A DNA stretch of 64,000 nt. Source: Halobaculum sp. XH14. Its GTDB lineage: Archaea; Halobacteriota; Halobacteria; Halobacteriales; Haloferacaceae. Position numbers and translations under genes: made by a program. The stretch is from assembly GCF_032116555.1 (NCBI RefSeq), contig NZ_CP134949.1, positions 2,790,001-2,854,000 of the forward strand, written 5' to 3'. Under the pieces are notes generated by a model that saw nothing but the letters and a program-made list of their open reading frames with translations, was not told where the DNA came from and did not search any database. Positions 9,537-16,571 of this stretch are shown piece by piece. Position 1 is the first letter of the stretch. Each line of letters begins with the position of its first letter.

Positions 9537-10003
9537 TCGCCCTCGGAGACGAGGTGGTCGACGCCGTCGGGGGCGAACAGGTCGGCGACGCCACGCGGGA
9601 AGAACGGTTCGGGCGCGTCCAGCAGGCTCTCGACGGTCCGCCACTCGGTGTCGTACTCGAAGGAGCCGCCGTCGTCGATTCCGTGGAACGAGTCGGTCCC
9701 GTACAGCGAGTCGTCGGCGAATCGGGCCTCGCGGACGACCACGAGGTCGTGGCCCGCCCGGTCGTTCCACCGGTAGACGTTCTCGACGGTCCCGACGACG
9801 GGGCCGGCCGCCACGTCGACGCCGAGTTCCTCCCGGAACTCGCGTTCGAGCGCGTCGTCGCTCGTCTCGCCGAACTCGATGCCGCCGCCGACGAACCGGC
9901 GCGCGTCTGTCAGTTCGGGCGGCATCTCGAGGGTCTGGACGAGGTACTCGTCCGTGCCGGGTCGCCGAAGGGCGCCGAGTACCGTCGCTCTGACGGAGGA
10001 CAT
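9533..10003 (-). CDS. Nudix hydrolase
   Basis: 156-residue Nudix-fold pyrophosphohydrolase. The Nudix box is complete: GGGIEFGETSDDALEREF then REELGV (about residues 38-61), fitting G-x5-E-x7-R-E-U-x-E-E-x-G-U, so metal binding and catalysis should be intact. The substrate (NTP, NDP-sugar or other) cannot be inferred. It converges on the oxidoreductase gene with a 4-bp overlap and begins just beside repeat element A. Confidence 0.9.
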   Translation of the reverse strand: MSSVRATVLGALRRPGTDEYLVQTLEMPPELTDARRFVGGGIEFGETSDDALEREFREELGVDVAAGPVVGTVENVYRWNDRAGHDLVVVREARFADDSLYGTDSFHGIDDGGSFEYDTEWRTVESLLDAPEPFFPRGVADLFAPDGVDHLVSEGD

Positions 10004-10097
10004 GGGGATTGGGTTGGACCCGGGATTCCACTAAATTCGTGTCGGTTTTATTTGGGTTCCAGCCAGTCCTCGCTCGACGTACGACCAAGTAACCGGA

Positions 10098-10340
10098 CGG
10101 CGCGCGGCGGCCGCGCTCCGCGCGGCCGCTCGTGCGAGGGACGAGCACCGCAGCCGAAGGCGAGGAGCGCAGGAGGCTGGGGAGGGCGAGGCGCGGTGCT
10201 GTGCGGGGCGGTTGGGTGGGACTGAAAGGGGCCGCGGTTCTCGGCGAACCCCGACGACGCAAGCACCGCAACGCGACCGCAGGGAGCGTGAGGAGCGCAG
10301 CGAGGCGCGGGAGTCGAGAGCCGCGGGGGCTTTCGAGGCA
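10098..10340 (+). repeat. dispersed structured repeat, copy A (two modules)
   Basis: Fills most of the 373-bp gap between the Nudix gene and the phosphopantoate ligase gene. Module 1 (10098-10157) is a strong GC hairpin (GCGGCCGCGC, 3-nt loop, GCGCGGCCGC) followed by CGAGGGACGAGCACCGCAG. Module 2 (about 10219-10340) opens with GGGACTGAAAGGGGCC and closes with GGGGGCTTTCGAGG. Inside it the arm CGCGGTTCTC (10233-10242) pairs with GAGAGCCGCG (10316-10325) with one G-T pair, and outer GAAAG pairs with CTTTC. The same framework occurs at 27.4 and 29.1 kb with different but self-complementary arms. No ORF here is credible. Confidence 0.8.
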
Positions 10341-10376
10341 GTCGCACTCCCCACACGAGATCATCCAGTAAACGCC

Positions 10377-11192
10377 CTACTCCAGATCGCCCTCACGGAT
10401 CGCCCGCTCGGCCTCACGAAGCGCGGCCTCGCGGTCGAACTCCTGGAGCACGCGGACCAGTTCCTCCCGCGACGCGTCCGAGAGGGAACGAGCGTGCCGG
10501 GTGACGTTGGGCACCGCGCGGATGATGTTGTCGATGATCGGCACGGCGGCCATCCGCGGTGAGCGCGACAGCGGGTTGAGGTCGATGACGATCTCCGTCT
10601 TGCCCAGTTCGCCGAGCGCCTCCGCGCGGTCGCCGTCCTCCAGCGGGACGAGCACCACGTCGGCCGCGCCGATGCCGTCGGCGTCGACCTTCGCCCGCTC
10701 GTGGGCGATGCCGGGGATGCGCGCGTTCGCCGCCAGCCCCTTCACCTCGTCAGCGCCGTGCTCGCGGAGGTGTTCGGCGATGGCCGCCATCCGCTCCTCG
10801 CTCCGGTTGAACAGGTTCACCTCGATGTCGGCGCCGGTCGCGTCCGCGAGCGCGACGATCTCGCCGGGCACGAGCGCCGCGACGTTGCCGTTCACCGAGA
10901 GCACCGGGTGCTCCGCGAGGAGCAGGTGGGCGGCCGCCGCGCGGGCCGCGGCGTCGGCGCTCGGGAGGGTCTCCTCGCCGAGGAGGTAGTCGAACGCCTC
11001 GCCGCGGCCCTCGGCGATGAGCCCCTGCGTGGAGGTGATTCCCCGCTCTACGCCCTCCTCGATGCGGTGCCGCGTGAGCAGCGACTGGTACCTGGGGTGG
11101 TCCTCGGGGAGCTCCGACTCGTGGTCGACCTCCGGCGGGGCGCTCTCGTCCCCGCCGCTCGTCGCCTCGCTACCCGTCTCCTCGTCGGTCAT
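10377..11192 (-). CDS. 4-phosphopantoate--beta-alanine ligase
   Basis: Joins 4-phosphopantoate to beta-alanine with ATP to make 4'-phosphopantothenate, the second step of the archaeal CoA route that replaces bacterial PanC/PanK. The 271-residue product has the family's core (HPRYQSLLTRHRIEEGVERGI, SVNGNVAALVPGEIV, NLFNRSEERM, DLNPLSRSPRMA, IDNIIRAVPNVT) after an acidic N-terminal extension of about 30 residues. It lies directly downstream of pantoate kinase on the same strand (59 bp), so the two CoA-specific enzymes form an operon. Confidence 0.93.
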   Translation of the reverse strand: MTDEETGSEATSGGDESAPPEVDHESELPEDHPRYQSLLTRHRIEEGVERGITSTQGLIAEGRGEAFDYLLGEETLPSADAAARAAAAHLLLAEHPVLSVNGNVAALVPGEIVALADATGADIEVNLFNRSEERMAAIAEHLREHGADEVKGLAANARIPGIAHERAKVDADGIGAADVVLVPLEDGDRAEALGELGKTEIVIDLNPLSRSPRMAAVPIIDNIIRAVPNVTRHARSLSDASREELVRVLQEFDREAALREAERAIREGDLE

Positions 11193-11251
11193 ACCCGTCT
11201 CTCGGGCCCGGCGCGTGAAAACTCACTCCGTTTCGACCGACCGTCCCGTCA

Positions 11252-12163
11252 TCACTCCCTCTCCGTCGGCCGCAGCGTCGCCCCGGTCGGATGCACCGTA
11301 CAGGCGGTCGCGTCGTAGCCCGCGTCCGAGAGTCCCGAGCCGAGCGCGAACGCCGTCCGGCCGAGCATCGCCATCGACGCCGCGGATCCCTCGGCCTCCG
11401 CGGCCGCGACGGCCTCGGCGACCTCCGGGACGAGCAGGCCGGCGTCCTCCGCGAACGTGCGGGCCGAGGCGAGCAGTTCGTCGAGCGACGGGTCGCGGAG
11501 GAGCCGCGTCAGCGCGTCCTCGCCCGCCGTCCGCACCGGGTCGAGGTCGCCGTCGAGCACCTCGGCCGTCGAGAGTTCGCCGAACGTGACGTACTCGACC
11601 CGCGGCCGGGCGGGCAGCCCGTCGAACTCGCCTTGGCCCGGCGCGCCCGGTTCGAGTCGAAGGGGGAGGCCGCCCCGGAACTGCGCGACCACGTCACCCA
11701 GTCCCGTTCCGGCTTCCACCTCGGCGACGTGCGCGACGCGGACGAGTTCGTTCTCGGTTCGGTCGAGCCCGAACGCGTCGTTGGCCGCGAGCGCGGTCGC
11801 CAGCGCGGCCGCCCCGGAGACGCCGAAACCCGCGCCGACGGGGAGGTCGGATTCGACGTCCACCTCGGTCCCCGCGTCGACCCCGAGTCCCGTCAGGACG
11901 CCCGCCACGGCCGCCATCCCGACGGGGTCGCCGTCGAGGGAGACGCGCGGCCCGTCGGCTGGGTCGTCCCCGTCGCCGCTTCCGGAGGGAGACTGACCGC
12001 CGGCCCCGCCGGCGGACGCCTTCCGGACCGTCACCTCGACGCCGTCCGAGAGTGCCAGCCCCGCCCCCCGCGAGCCCGCGCGAGCGGGGTCCTCGTGGGG
12101 GTAGGGGGCGAACAGCGCCGTGACGTGGCCGGGCGCGAACGCGGTCGACTCGTCGGTCATCAC
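11252..12163 (-). CDS. pantoate kinase (GHMP kinase family)
   Basis: Phosphorylates pantoate in the archaeal CoA pathway. The 303-residue GHMP-fold protein has the glycine-rich ATP loop SDLPVGAGFGVSGAAALATA (about residues 105-124) and an N-terminal GHVTALFAPYP segment typical of archaeal PoK. Its partner enzyme follows immediately. A poorly conserved acidic loop (about residues 55-70) is inserted after the first strands. The start at 12163 is ATG; the gene is divergent from the small DUF1328-like gene. Confidence 0.92.
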   Translation of the reverse strand: MMTDESTAFAPGHVTALFAPYPHEDPARAGSRGAGLALSDGVEVTVRKASAGGAGGQSPSGSGDGDDPADGPRVSLDGDPVGMAAVAGVLTGLGVDAGTEVDVESDLPVGAGFGVSGAAALATALAANDAFGLDRTENELVRVAHVAEVEAGTGLGDVVAQFRGGLPLRLEPGAPGQGEFDGLPARPRVEYVTFGELSTAEVLDGDLDPVRTAGEDALTRLLRDPSLDELLASARTFAEDAGLLVPEVAEAVAAAEAEGSAASMAMLGRTAFALGSGLSDAGYDATACTVHPTGATLRPTERE

Positions 12164-12269
12164 CCGTCAATGGCCGGGCCGGTAGGTATCGGTTATGGAA
12201 CTCCTCCGCCGACCCGTCACTGCGGGTAAGTTCTGAGTTACCAAGGGTCTGGCCGCCGTTCACGTGGAT

Positions 12270-12485
12270 ATGTCCGCGACCTCGGCCGCGCCGTCGGCGC
12301 TGACCGCCGCCGTCGTGCCGCTCCAGTTCGGCGGCGACCTGCTCTGGCTCGCCCTCGTGTTCTTCGTGCTCGCGATCATCGCCGCCTTCGCGGGGTTCCG
12401 CGGCGTCGCGGGGCTCACGATGGAGATCGCCCGGATCCTGATCGTCGTGTTCCTCATCCTCGCCATCCTGACGTTCTTCCTCTAG
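12270..12485 (+). CDS. DUF1328-like small membrane protein
   Basis: 71 residues from ATG 12270 (an in-frame GTG lies two codons upstream). Two hydrophobic helices flank a short AFAGFRGVAGLT turn, and the protein ends ARILIVVFLILAILTFFL, which matches the small two-helix DUF1328/YtjA membrane family. Function is unknown, though bacterial members are often stress-induced. It is divergent from pantoate kinase and 70 bp before the cupin gene. Confidence 0.8.
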   Translation: MSATSAAPSALTAAVVPLQFGGDLLWLALVFFVLAIIAAFAGFRGVAGLTMEIARILIVVFLILAILTFFL

Positions 12486-12555
12486 ACGGCGTCGGGCAGT
12501 TGCGACGGACGGGTGCCGAGCGAGGGTATTTGACCCCCGAGGTCCCGGGGAGCGT

Positions 12556-13107
12556 ATGGAACGGGTCGCCGTCGACGACGTGGAGAACAGGGTCCAGCCC
12601 GCCGCGGTGTTGAAGCCGCTGACCGACGCGCTCGGCTGTACGGACCTCGCGCTGAACTACTACGAACTCGCCCCGGGCGACTCCTTCGCGTTCGCGTACC
12701 ACAGCCACGACGCGCAGGAGGAAGTGTTCGTGGTGATCGAGGGCGAGGCGACGTTCGAGACGAGCGCGCGGCCGGGCGGCACGGAGGACGCCCCGGGCGA
12801 ACCCGGGAGCGGCGACGTCCGCGAGGTTTCGGTCGGCCCGAACGAGGCGATCCACTTTGCTCCGGGCGAGTTCCAGCGCGGCTGGAACCGCGGCGACGAA
12901 CGGGTTCGCGCGTTCGCACTCGGCGCGCCGCTCGTCTACGAAGGCGGCGAGACGCTGGTCGAGTGCCCCGAGTGCGGCGATCGCACCGAACACGACATCG
13001 TCGACGCCGACGACGAACCGGCGGCGAGGGCCGTCGTCTGTACCGAGTGTGGCACGGAGACGCAGCGCTGGCGGCGCGGTCCGGACGGCGAGAACGAGTG
13101 GGTATGA
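12556..13107 (+). CDS. cupin-domain protein with C-terminal zinc ribbon
   Basis: 183-residue protein. Residues 30-125 form a cupin: YYELAPGDSFAFAYHSHDAQEEVFVVIEGEA supplies the first motif's metal histidines, and AIHFAPGEFQRGWNRG the second. The C-terminal 50 residues carry two CxxC pairs (CPECGD and CTECGT) that look like a zinc ribbon with a conserved spacing. The fusion suggests a small-molecule sensor or a nucleic-acid/protein contact, but nothing shows the ligand. The end is only 1 bp from the convergent SHOCT gene. Confidence 0.8.
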   Translation: MERVAVDDVENRVQPAAVLKPLTDALGCTDLALNYYELAPGDSFAFAYHSHDAQEEVFVVIEGEATFETSARPGGTEDAPGEPGSGDVREVSVGPNEAIHFAPGEFQRGWNRGDERVRAFALGAPLVYEGGETLVECPECGDRTEHDIVDADDEPAARAVVCTECGTETQRWRRGPDGENEWV

Positions 13108-13108
13108 G

Positions 13109-13561
13109 CTATCGGTCCCGCTCGCGTTCTCGCCGGTCACGCCGTCGTTCCGCATCCGCCCGCGCGTCCTCGACCGACTCGGTGCGGAGCAGCGCGTCGA
13201 GCCGGCGCTCGAACTCCGCCTCGTCGATCTCGTCGCGGGCGTAGCGGCGCCTGAGCGTCTCCAGCGCGTCGGACTCGGGCTCGGTGTCCTCCTCCGTCCG
13301 GCCCCGGTTGCGCTCGTAGTACCTCGCGAACGCGACCGCTGCGGGGAGGACGCCGCCGAACCCGACCGGGAACGCGACCCAGAAGAAGGGGACCTCCAGC
13401 GCGAGCAGGCCGAACGCGACCAGCAGCGTGAGCGCGGTGACGACGCCGGCGACCGCCTCCTGGAGCGGGGAGTCCCCGTCGTCCGCGTCGTCGCGTCCCC
13501 CGTCCACGGCGAAGTTCGTCTCGCACCCGCGGCGGTCGTCCCGTCGGTCCGACCGATCCAT
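13109..13561 (-). CDS. SHOCT-domain membrane protein
   Basis: 150 residues from ATG 13561 (MDRSDRRDD); the open frame upstream is low-complexity and crosses the next promoter. Two membrane helices lie near residues 35-75, then a charged linker, then a SHOCT domain (ALETLRRRYARDEIDEAEFERRLDALL, about 102-128), the short C-terminal helix pair widespread in haloarchaeal membrane proteins. The function is unknown. A second SHOCT protein in this window (43169-43611) has the same layout but is frameshifted. Confidence 0.8.
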   Translation of the reverse strand: MDRSDRRDDRRGCETNFAVDGGRDDADDGDSPLQEAVAGVVTALTLLVAFGLLALEVPFFWVAFPVGFGGVLPAAVAFARYYERNRGRTEEDTEPESDALETLRRRYARDEIDEAEFERRLDALLRTESVEDARADAERRRDRRERERDR

Positions 13562-13676
13562 GGCGGGAGGTAGGAAACGCCGGGGAAAGAAACGTTGTGG
13601 TCGGCTGACGTAGGTCGACCGCGGTCGAAACAGGGACGTAGGTTTATCAGTGTTTGCGTCGTAATATCTTGTATAC

Positions 13677-13979
13677 ATGGGTTCGATCAGCGCACGACTC
13701 CCCGACGACGAGCAGGCGGAACTCGAGGAGGTCGCCGATCTGCTCTCGTCGGACCGTAGTACCACGATCCGACGGGCGCTCAGGGAGGGACTCCGCGAGC
13801 TTCGGGTGGAACGGGCCGTCGAACGGTATCAGTCCGGCGACGTCTCGGTCAACGAGGCGGCGCGCATCGCCGGCGTCAGCCTCGGCGAGTGGCTGGAGAT
13901 CGCCCGGGAGCGGAACCTGACGACGCAGTTGATCCCCTCGGACCTGGATCGTGACGCCGAGACGGCACTCGACATCTGA
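13677..13979 (+). CDS. UPF0175-family antitoxin-like protein
   Basis: 100-residue protein with a ribbon-helix-helix-like N-terminus (SISARLPDDEQAELEEVADLL) and the UPF0175 core (VERYQSGDVSVNEAARIAGVSLGEWLEIARERN, about residues 44-76). UPF0175 proteins are regularly paired with PIN/DUF3368 proteins, and here the stop overlaps the start of such a gene (TGATG), so an antitoxin and autorepressor role is inferred. An AT-rich promoter with TATA-like GTTTATCAG (near 13640) and TAATATCTTGTATAC precedes it. Confidence 0.85.
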   Translation: MGSISARLPDDEQAELEEVADLLSSDRSTTIRRALREGLRELRVERAVERYQSGDVSVNEAARIAGVSLGEWLEIARERNLTTQLIPSDLDRDAETALDI

Positions 13980-14518
13980 TGGAGGTGTACGTCGACGCGA
14001 CGACGGTCATCTCGCTCGGCAACGTCGGTCGACTCGATCTCCTCGATGCCTTCGACGGGAGGGTCCTGATCCCCGACGAGGTCGCCGCGGAGGTGACGAC
14101 CGAGCCGGCACACAGCAACCTCTGGCAGTTTCTGGACGGGACAGTTCCCGACGACGACGGGGCGTGCGTCACGGATGCCGTCGAAACGTCGAGAGTCGAG
14201 GCACGAAGCCTGTTGAACGAGGACGAGGTGACCGGCGACGTGGTGCTCGTCGGCGCGGTGATTCGACTGCAACGGGCGGACGAGGACGTCGCGGTCGTCT
14301 CCGACGACCGCCGCGTCCGGCGCATCGCGGAGGGGCTCTGCGCTGACGTGACCGGAACTGTCGGCGTCCTCGTGCGGGCCGTCTCGGAGGACCGTCTCGA
14401 CGGGACCGACGGCGTCCGACTCGTCGAACGACTGGACGAGCGCGGCCTCCACATGACCGCGGAACTCCGTGCGCGTGCGGAAGAACTCGTTCGGAACGCG
14501 GCGGATCGCAGCCCCTGA
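13979..14518 (+). CDS. PIN-domain (DUF3368-like) toxin
   Basis: 179-residue PIN-fold nuclease candidate. The first acidic residue lies in MEVYVDATTVISLGN, the PDEVAAEVTTEP segment follows, and VVSDDRRVRRIAEGL (about residues 104-118) supplies the conserved DD pair; this is the DUF3368 layout. PIN toxins cleave RNA, often tRNA or rRNA. It is translationally coupled to the UPF0175 antitoxin gene. The C-terminal 40 residues are outside the PIN fold. Its 3' end abuts a duplicated piece of the aspS terminus (14519-14551), which may record the insertion of this module. Confidence 0.82.
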   Translation: MEVYVDATTVISLGNVGRLDLLDAFDGRVLIPDEVAAEVTTEPAHSNLWQFLDGTVPDDDGACVTDAVETSRVEARSLLNEDEVTGDVVLVGAVIRLQRADEDVAVVSDDRRVRRIAEGLCADVTGTVGVLVRAVSEDRLDGTDGVRLVERLDERGLHMTAELRARAEELVRNAADRSP

Positions 14519-14637
14519 CTACGGGCTCAGCCGCTGGCGGTCCCGCGGGAACGCGGTCGCAGCAAGCTGCTTCCTGCTCCCCCTCGCCGGCAGCGACTTC
14601 GCTTACGGGCTCAGTCGCTGCCGGTCTCGCGGGAACA
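14519..14637 (-). repeat. direct duplication of the aspS 3' end
   Basis: The last 33 bases of aspS (14605-14637) reappear at 14519-14553 with three differences. Read on the minus strand both copies encode [10 protein letters not shown] plus a stop, in the same frame, 84 nt apart; the changes are synonymous. The distal copy directly abuts the end of the PIN toxin gene. The roughly 50 bp between the copies codes for nothing recognised. Confidence 0.75.
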
Positions 14638-15907
14638 GCACCGCCTCGCGGATGTTCTCCAGGCCGAGGATCGTCATGACGAGACGCTCGGCGCCCATCC
14701 CCCAGCCGGCGTGGGGCGGCATGCCGTACCGGAACATCTTCGTGTAGTACTCGAACGCCTCGGGATCGAGCCCCTGCTGCTCGAACCCCTCGATGAGGCG
14801 GTCGTGGCGGTGCTCGCGCTGGCCGCCCGAGACGAGCTCCATCCGCGGGTGCATCATGTCGAACCCGGTCGAGAGCTCCTCGTCGTCGTCGTGGTCCTTG
14901 ATGTAGAACGGCTTGATCTCGGAGGGCCAGTCGGTGATGAAGTAGTGCTCGCCGACGTCCTGCCCGAGCGCGTGTTCGGCCTCCGTCGAGAGGTCGTCGC
15001 CCCAGACGAGGTGCTCGTCCAGCGCGCCGGTGGCGTTGATTCGCTCGATGGCCTGCTCGTAGGAGAGCCGCGGGAACTCGCCCGAGGGCACCGAAAACTC
15101 CTCGGCCGCGTCGAGCGCCTCCAGTTGAGCCTCGCAGTTCTCCGCGACCGCCTCGTAGGCGGCCTTCGTGACGGCCTCGGCGGCGTCCATCGCCTCGTGG
15201 TGGTCACAGAACGCGCCCTCGAAGTCGATGCTGTGGGCCTCGTTCAGGTGCCGGGGCGTGTTGTGCTCCTCGGCGCGGAAGATCGGCCCGATCTCGAAGA
15301 CGCGCTCCAGGCCGGAGCCGGCCATGAGCTGCTTGAACAGCTGCGGGCTCTGGTTCATGAACGCCTCGCGGCCGAAGTACGTGATCGGGAACAGCTCCGT
15401 GCCGCCCTCGGTGCCGGTGGCGACGATCTTCGGCGTGTTGATCTCCGTACAGTCGAGCTCGCGGAACGTCTCGCGGGTCGCGCGGAGGATCTCGGCGCGG
15501 ATCTCGAAGACGGCCTTCACCTCGTCCTTCCGGAGGTCGAGCGTGCGGTTGTCGAGCCGCGTCGGGAGTTCGGCGTCGACCTTGCCGGAGGGATCGAGCG
15601 GGAGTTCGGGGTCCGCGGGGGCGACGACCTCGACCGAGTCGGGGACGACCTCGACGCCGGTGGGGGCGCGGGGCTCCTCGGCGACCTCGCCGGTCACGGA
15701 GATGACCGACTCGCGGTGGACGCCGAGTCCGGTCTCGACGAGCTCATCGTCCATCTCGTCCTTCTCGAACTTCACCTGGATGCGGCCCGACGTGTCCCGG
15801 AGAATGAGGAACGCGATGCCCCCCAGGTCCCGGGTCTCGTGGACCCAGCCGGCGACGGTGACCTCGTCGCCCGGCTCGGCGTCGGCCGTGTAGGTTCTTC
15901 CCTGCAT
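14603..15907 (-). CDS. aspS: aspartyl-tRNA synthetase (archaeal type)
   Basis: 434-residue class II synthetase. The N-terminal OB fold (about 1-105; [23 protein letters not shown]) binds the anticodon. The catalytic domain shows motif 2 ([21 protein letters not shown] region, about 215-235) and motif 3 ([16 protein letters not shown], about 402-417). Haloarchaeal enzymes of this type are often non-discriminating and also charge tRNA-Asn, which is then amidated; gatB lies 25 kb away. A TATA-like TTAAAAA (near 15934) is about 27 bp upstream of the ATG, consistent with a leaderless message. The last ten codons are duplicated beyond the stop. Confidence 0.95.
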   Translation of the reverse strand: MQGRTYTADAEPGDEVTVAGWVHETRDLGGIAFLILRDTSGRIQVKFEKDEMDDELVETGLGVHRESVISVTGEVAEEPRAPTGVEVVPDSVEVVAPADPELPLDPSGKVDAELPTRLDNRTLDLRKDEVKAVFEIRAEILRATRETFRELDCTEINTPKIVATGTEGGTELFPITYFGREAFMNQSPQLFKQLMAGSGLERVFEIGPIFRAEEHNTPRHLNEAHSIDFEGAFCDHHEAMDAAEAVTKAAYEAVAENCEAQLEALDAAEEFSVPSGEFPRLSYEQAIERINATGALDEHLVWGDDLSTEAEHALGQDVGEHYFITDWPSEIKPFYIKDHDDDEELSTGFDMMHPRMELVSGGQREHRHDRLIEGFEQQGLDPEAFEYYTKMFRYGMPPHAGWGMGAERLVMTILGLENIREAVLFPRDRQRLSP

Positions 15908-16079
15908 ACGCGTTCGTTCCGCCTCACGGGGCTTAAAAACGGTCGATTCGAGGGCGTCGGGGGGTGCCCGCGCTCAAAACGCTTTGTTCGGTATCGTTCG
16001 TTAAGATCCTGATTCGAGAAAATACCGGCTAGTTTATGCGGATTCGGCAACTACGTTGCACCAACGGAAGTGACTCGTC

Positions 16080-16571
16080 ATGAACCACGACACGATCATC
16101 ATCGGCGGACGGGGCGTCGGGGAGACGCTCGCGGAGGAGCTATCGGACGGGGGCGGCGAGGTGGCGTTCCTCGGCGAGGATCACCGCGCGGTCGAGCGCG
16201 CCGAGGCGGCCGGCGCCGACGCGCGGGTCGTGGATCTGCGATCCGGGTCCGCGCTCGACCGCGAGGGGCTCGACGGCCCGGCCGTCGTCATCGCGGCCTC
16301 CCGGGAGGACCGCCGAAACCTCCTCGTCGCACAGCTCGTTCGCGTCCGGCGGGCCGACCGCGTCATCGCGCTCGTGAACGACCCGGAGAACGTGGACGCG
16401 TTCGACGACGCGGGCGTGGAGCCGGTCTGTGCCTCGACCGCCCTGGCGTCCGCACTCGACAGGAAGCGGCGCGGCGAGGAGGTGTTCGAGACGGAGGAGG
16501 ACTCCGAGGACCACCGGCGGTCGACGAACGAGGACGAGCGGTTGCGCTCGCGCGGGGGAGGTGACGCGTAG
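16080..16571 (+). CDS. TrkA-N (RCK) domain NAD-binding protein
   Basis: 163-residue protein with a Rossmann nucleotide-binding domain (TIIIGGRGVGETLAEEL, about residues 5-21) followed by VVIAASREDRRNLLVAQLVR and RVIALVNDPEN, the TrkA-N/RCK_N layout. The last 40 residues are charged and disordered, with no RCK_C. Such stand-alone RCK proteins regulate ion channels or transporters. The TAG stop overlaps the GTG start of the downstream permease by one base, so it is likely to gate or regulate that transporter. Confidence 0.85.
   Translation: MNHDTIIIGGRGVGETLAEELSDGGGEVAFLGEDHRAVERAEAAGADARVVDLRSGSALDREGLDGPAVVIAASREDRRNLLVAQLVRVRRADRVIALVNDPENVDAFDDAGVEPVCASTALASALDRKRRGEEVFETEEDSEDHRRSTNEDERLRSRGGGDA

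Noticed and set aside
10098-10340. Insertion sequence or MITE with transposase
   Set aside because: No transposase remnants or clear target-site duplications; the pairing pattern fits a folded element better.
8070-10364. 764-codon minus-strand frame across the oxidoreductase and Nudix genes
   Set aside because: Overlaps three well-supported genes and has shadow composition.
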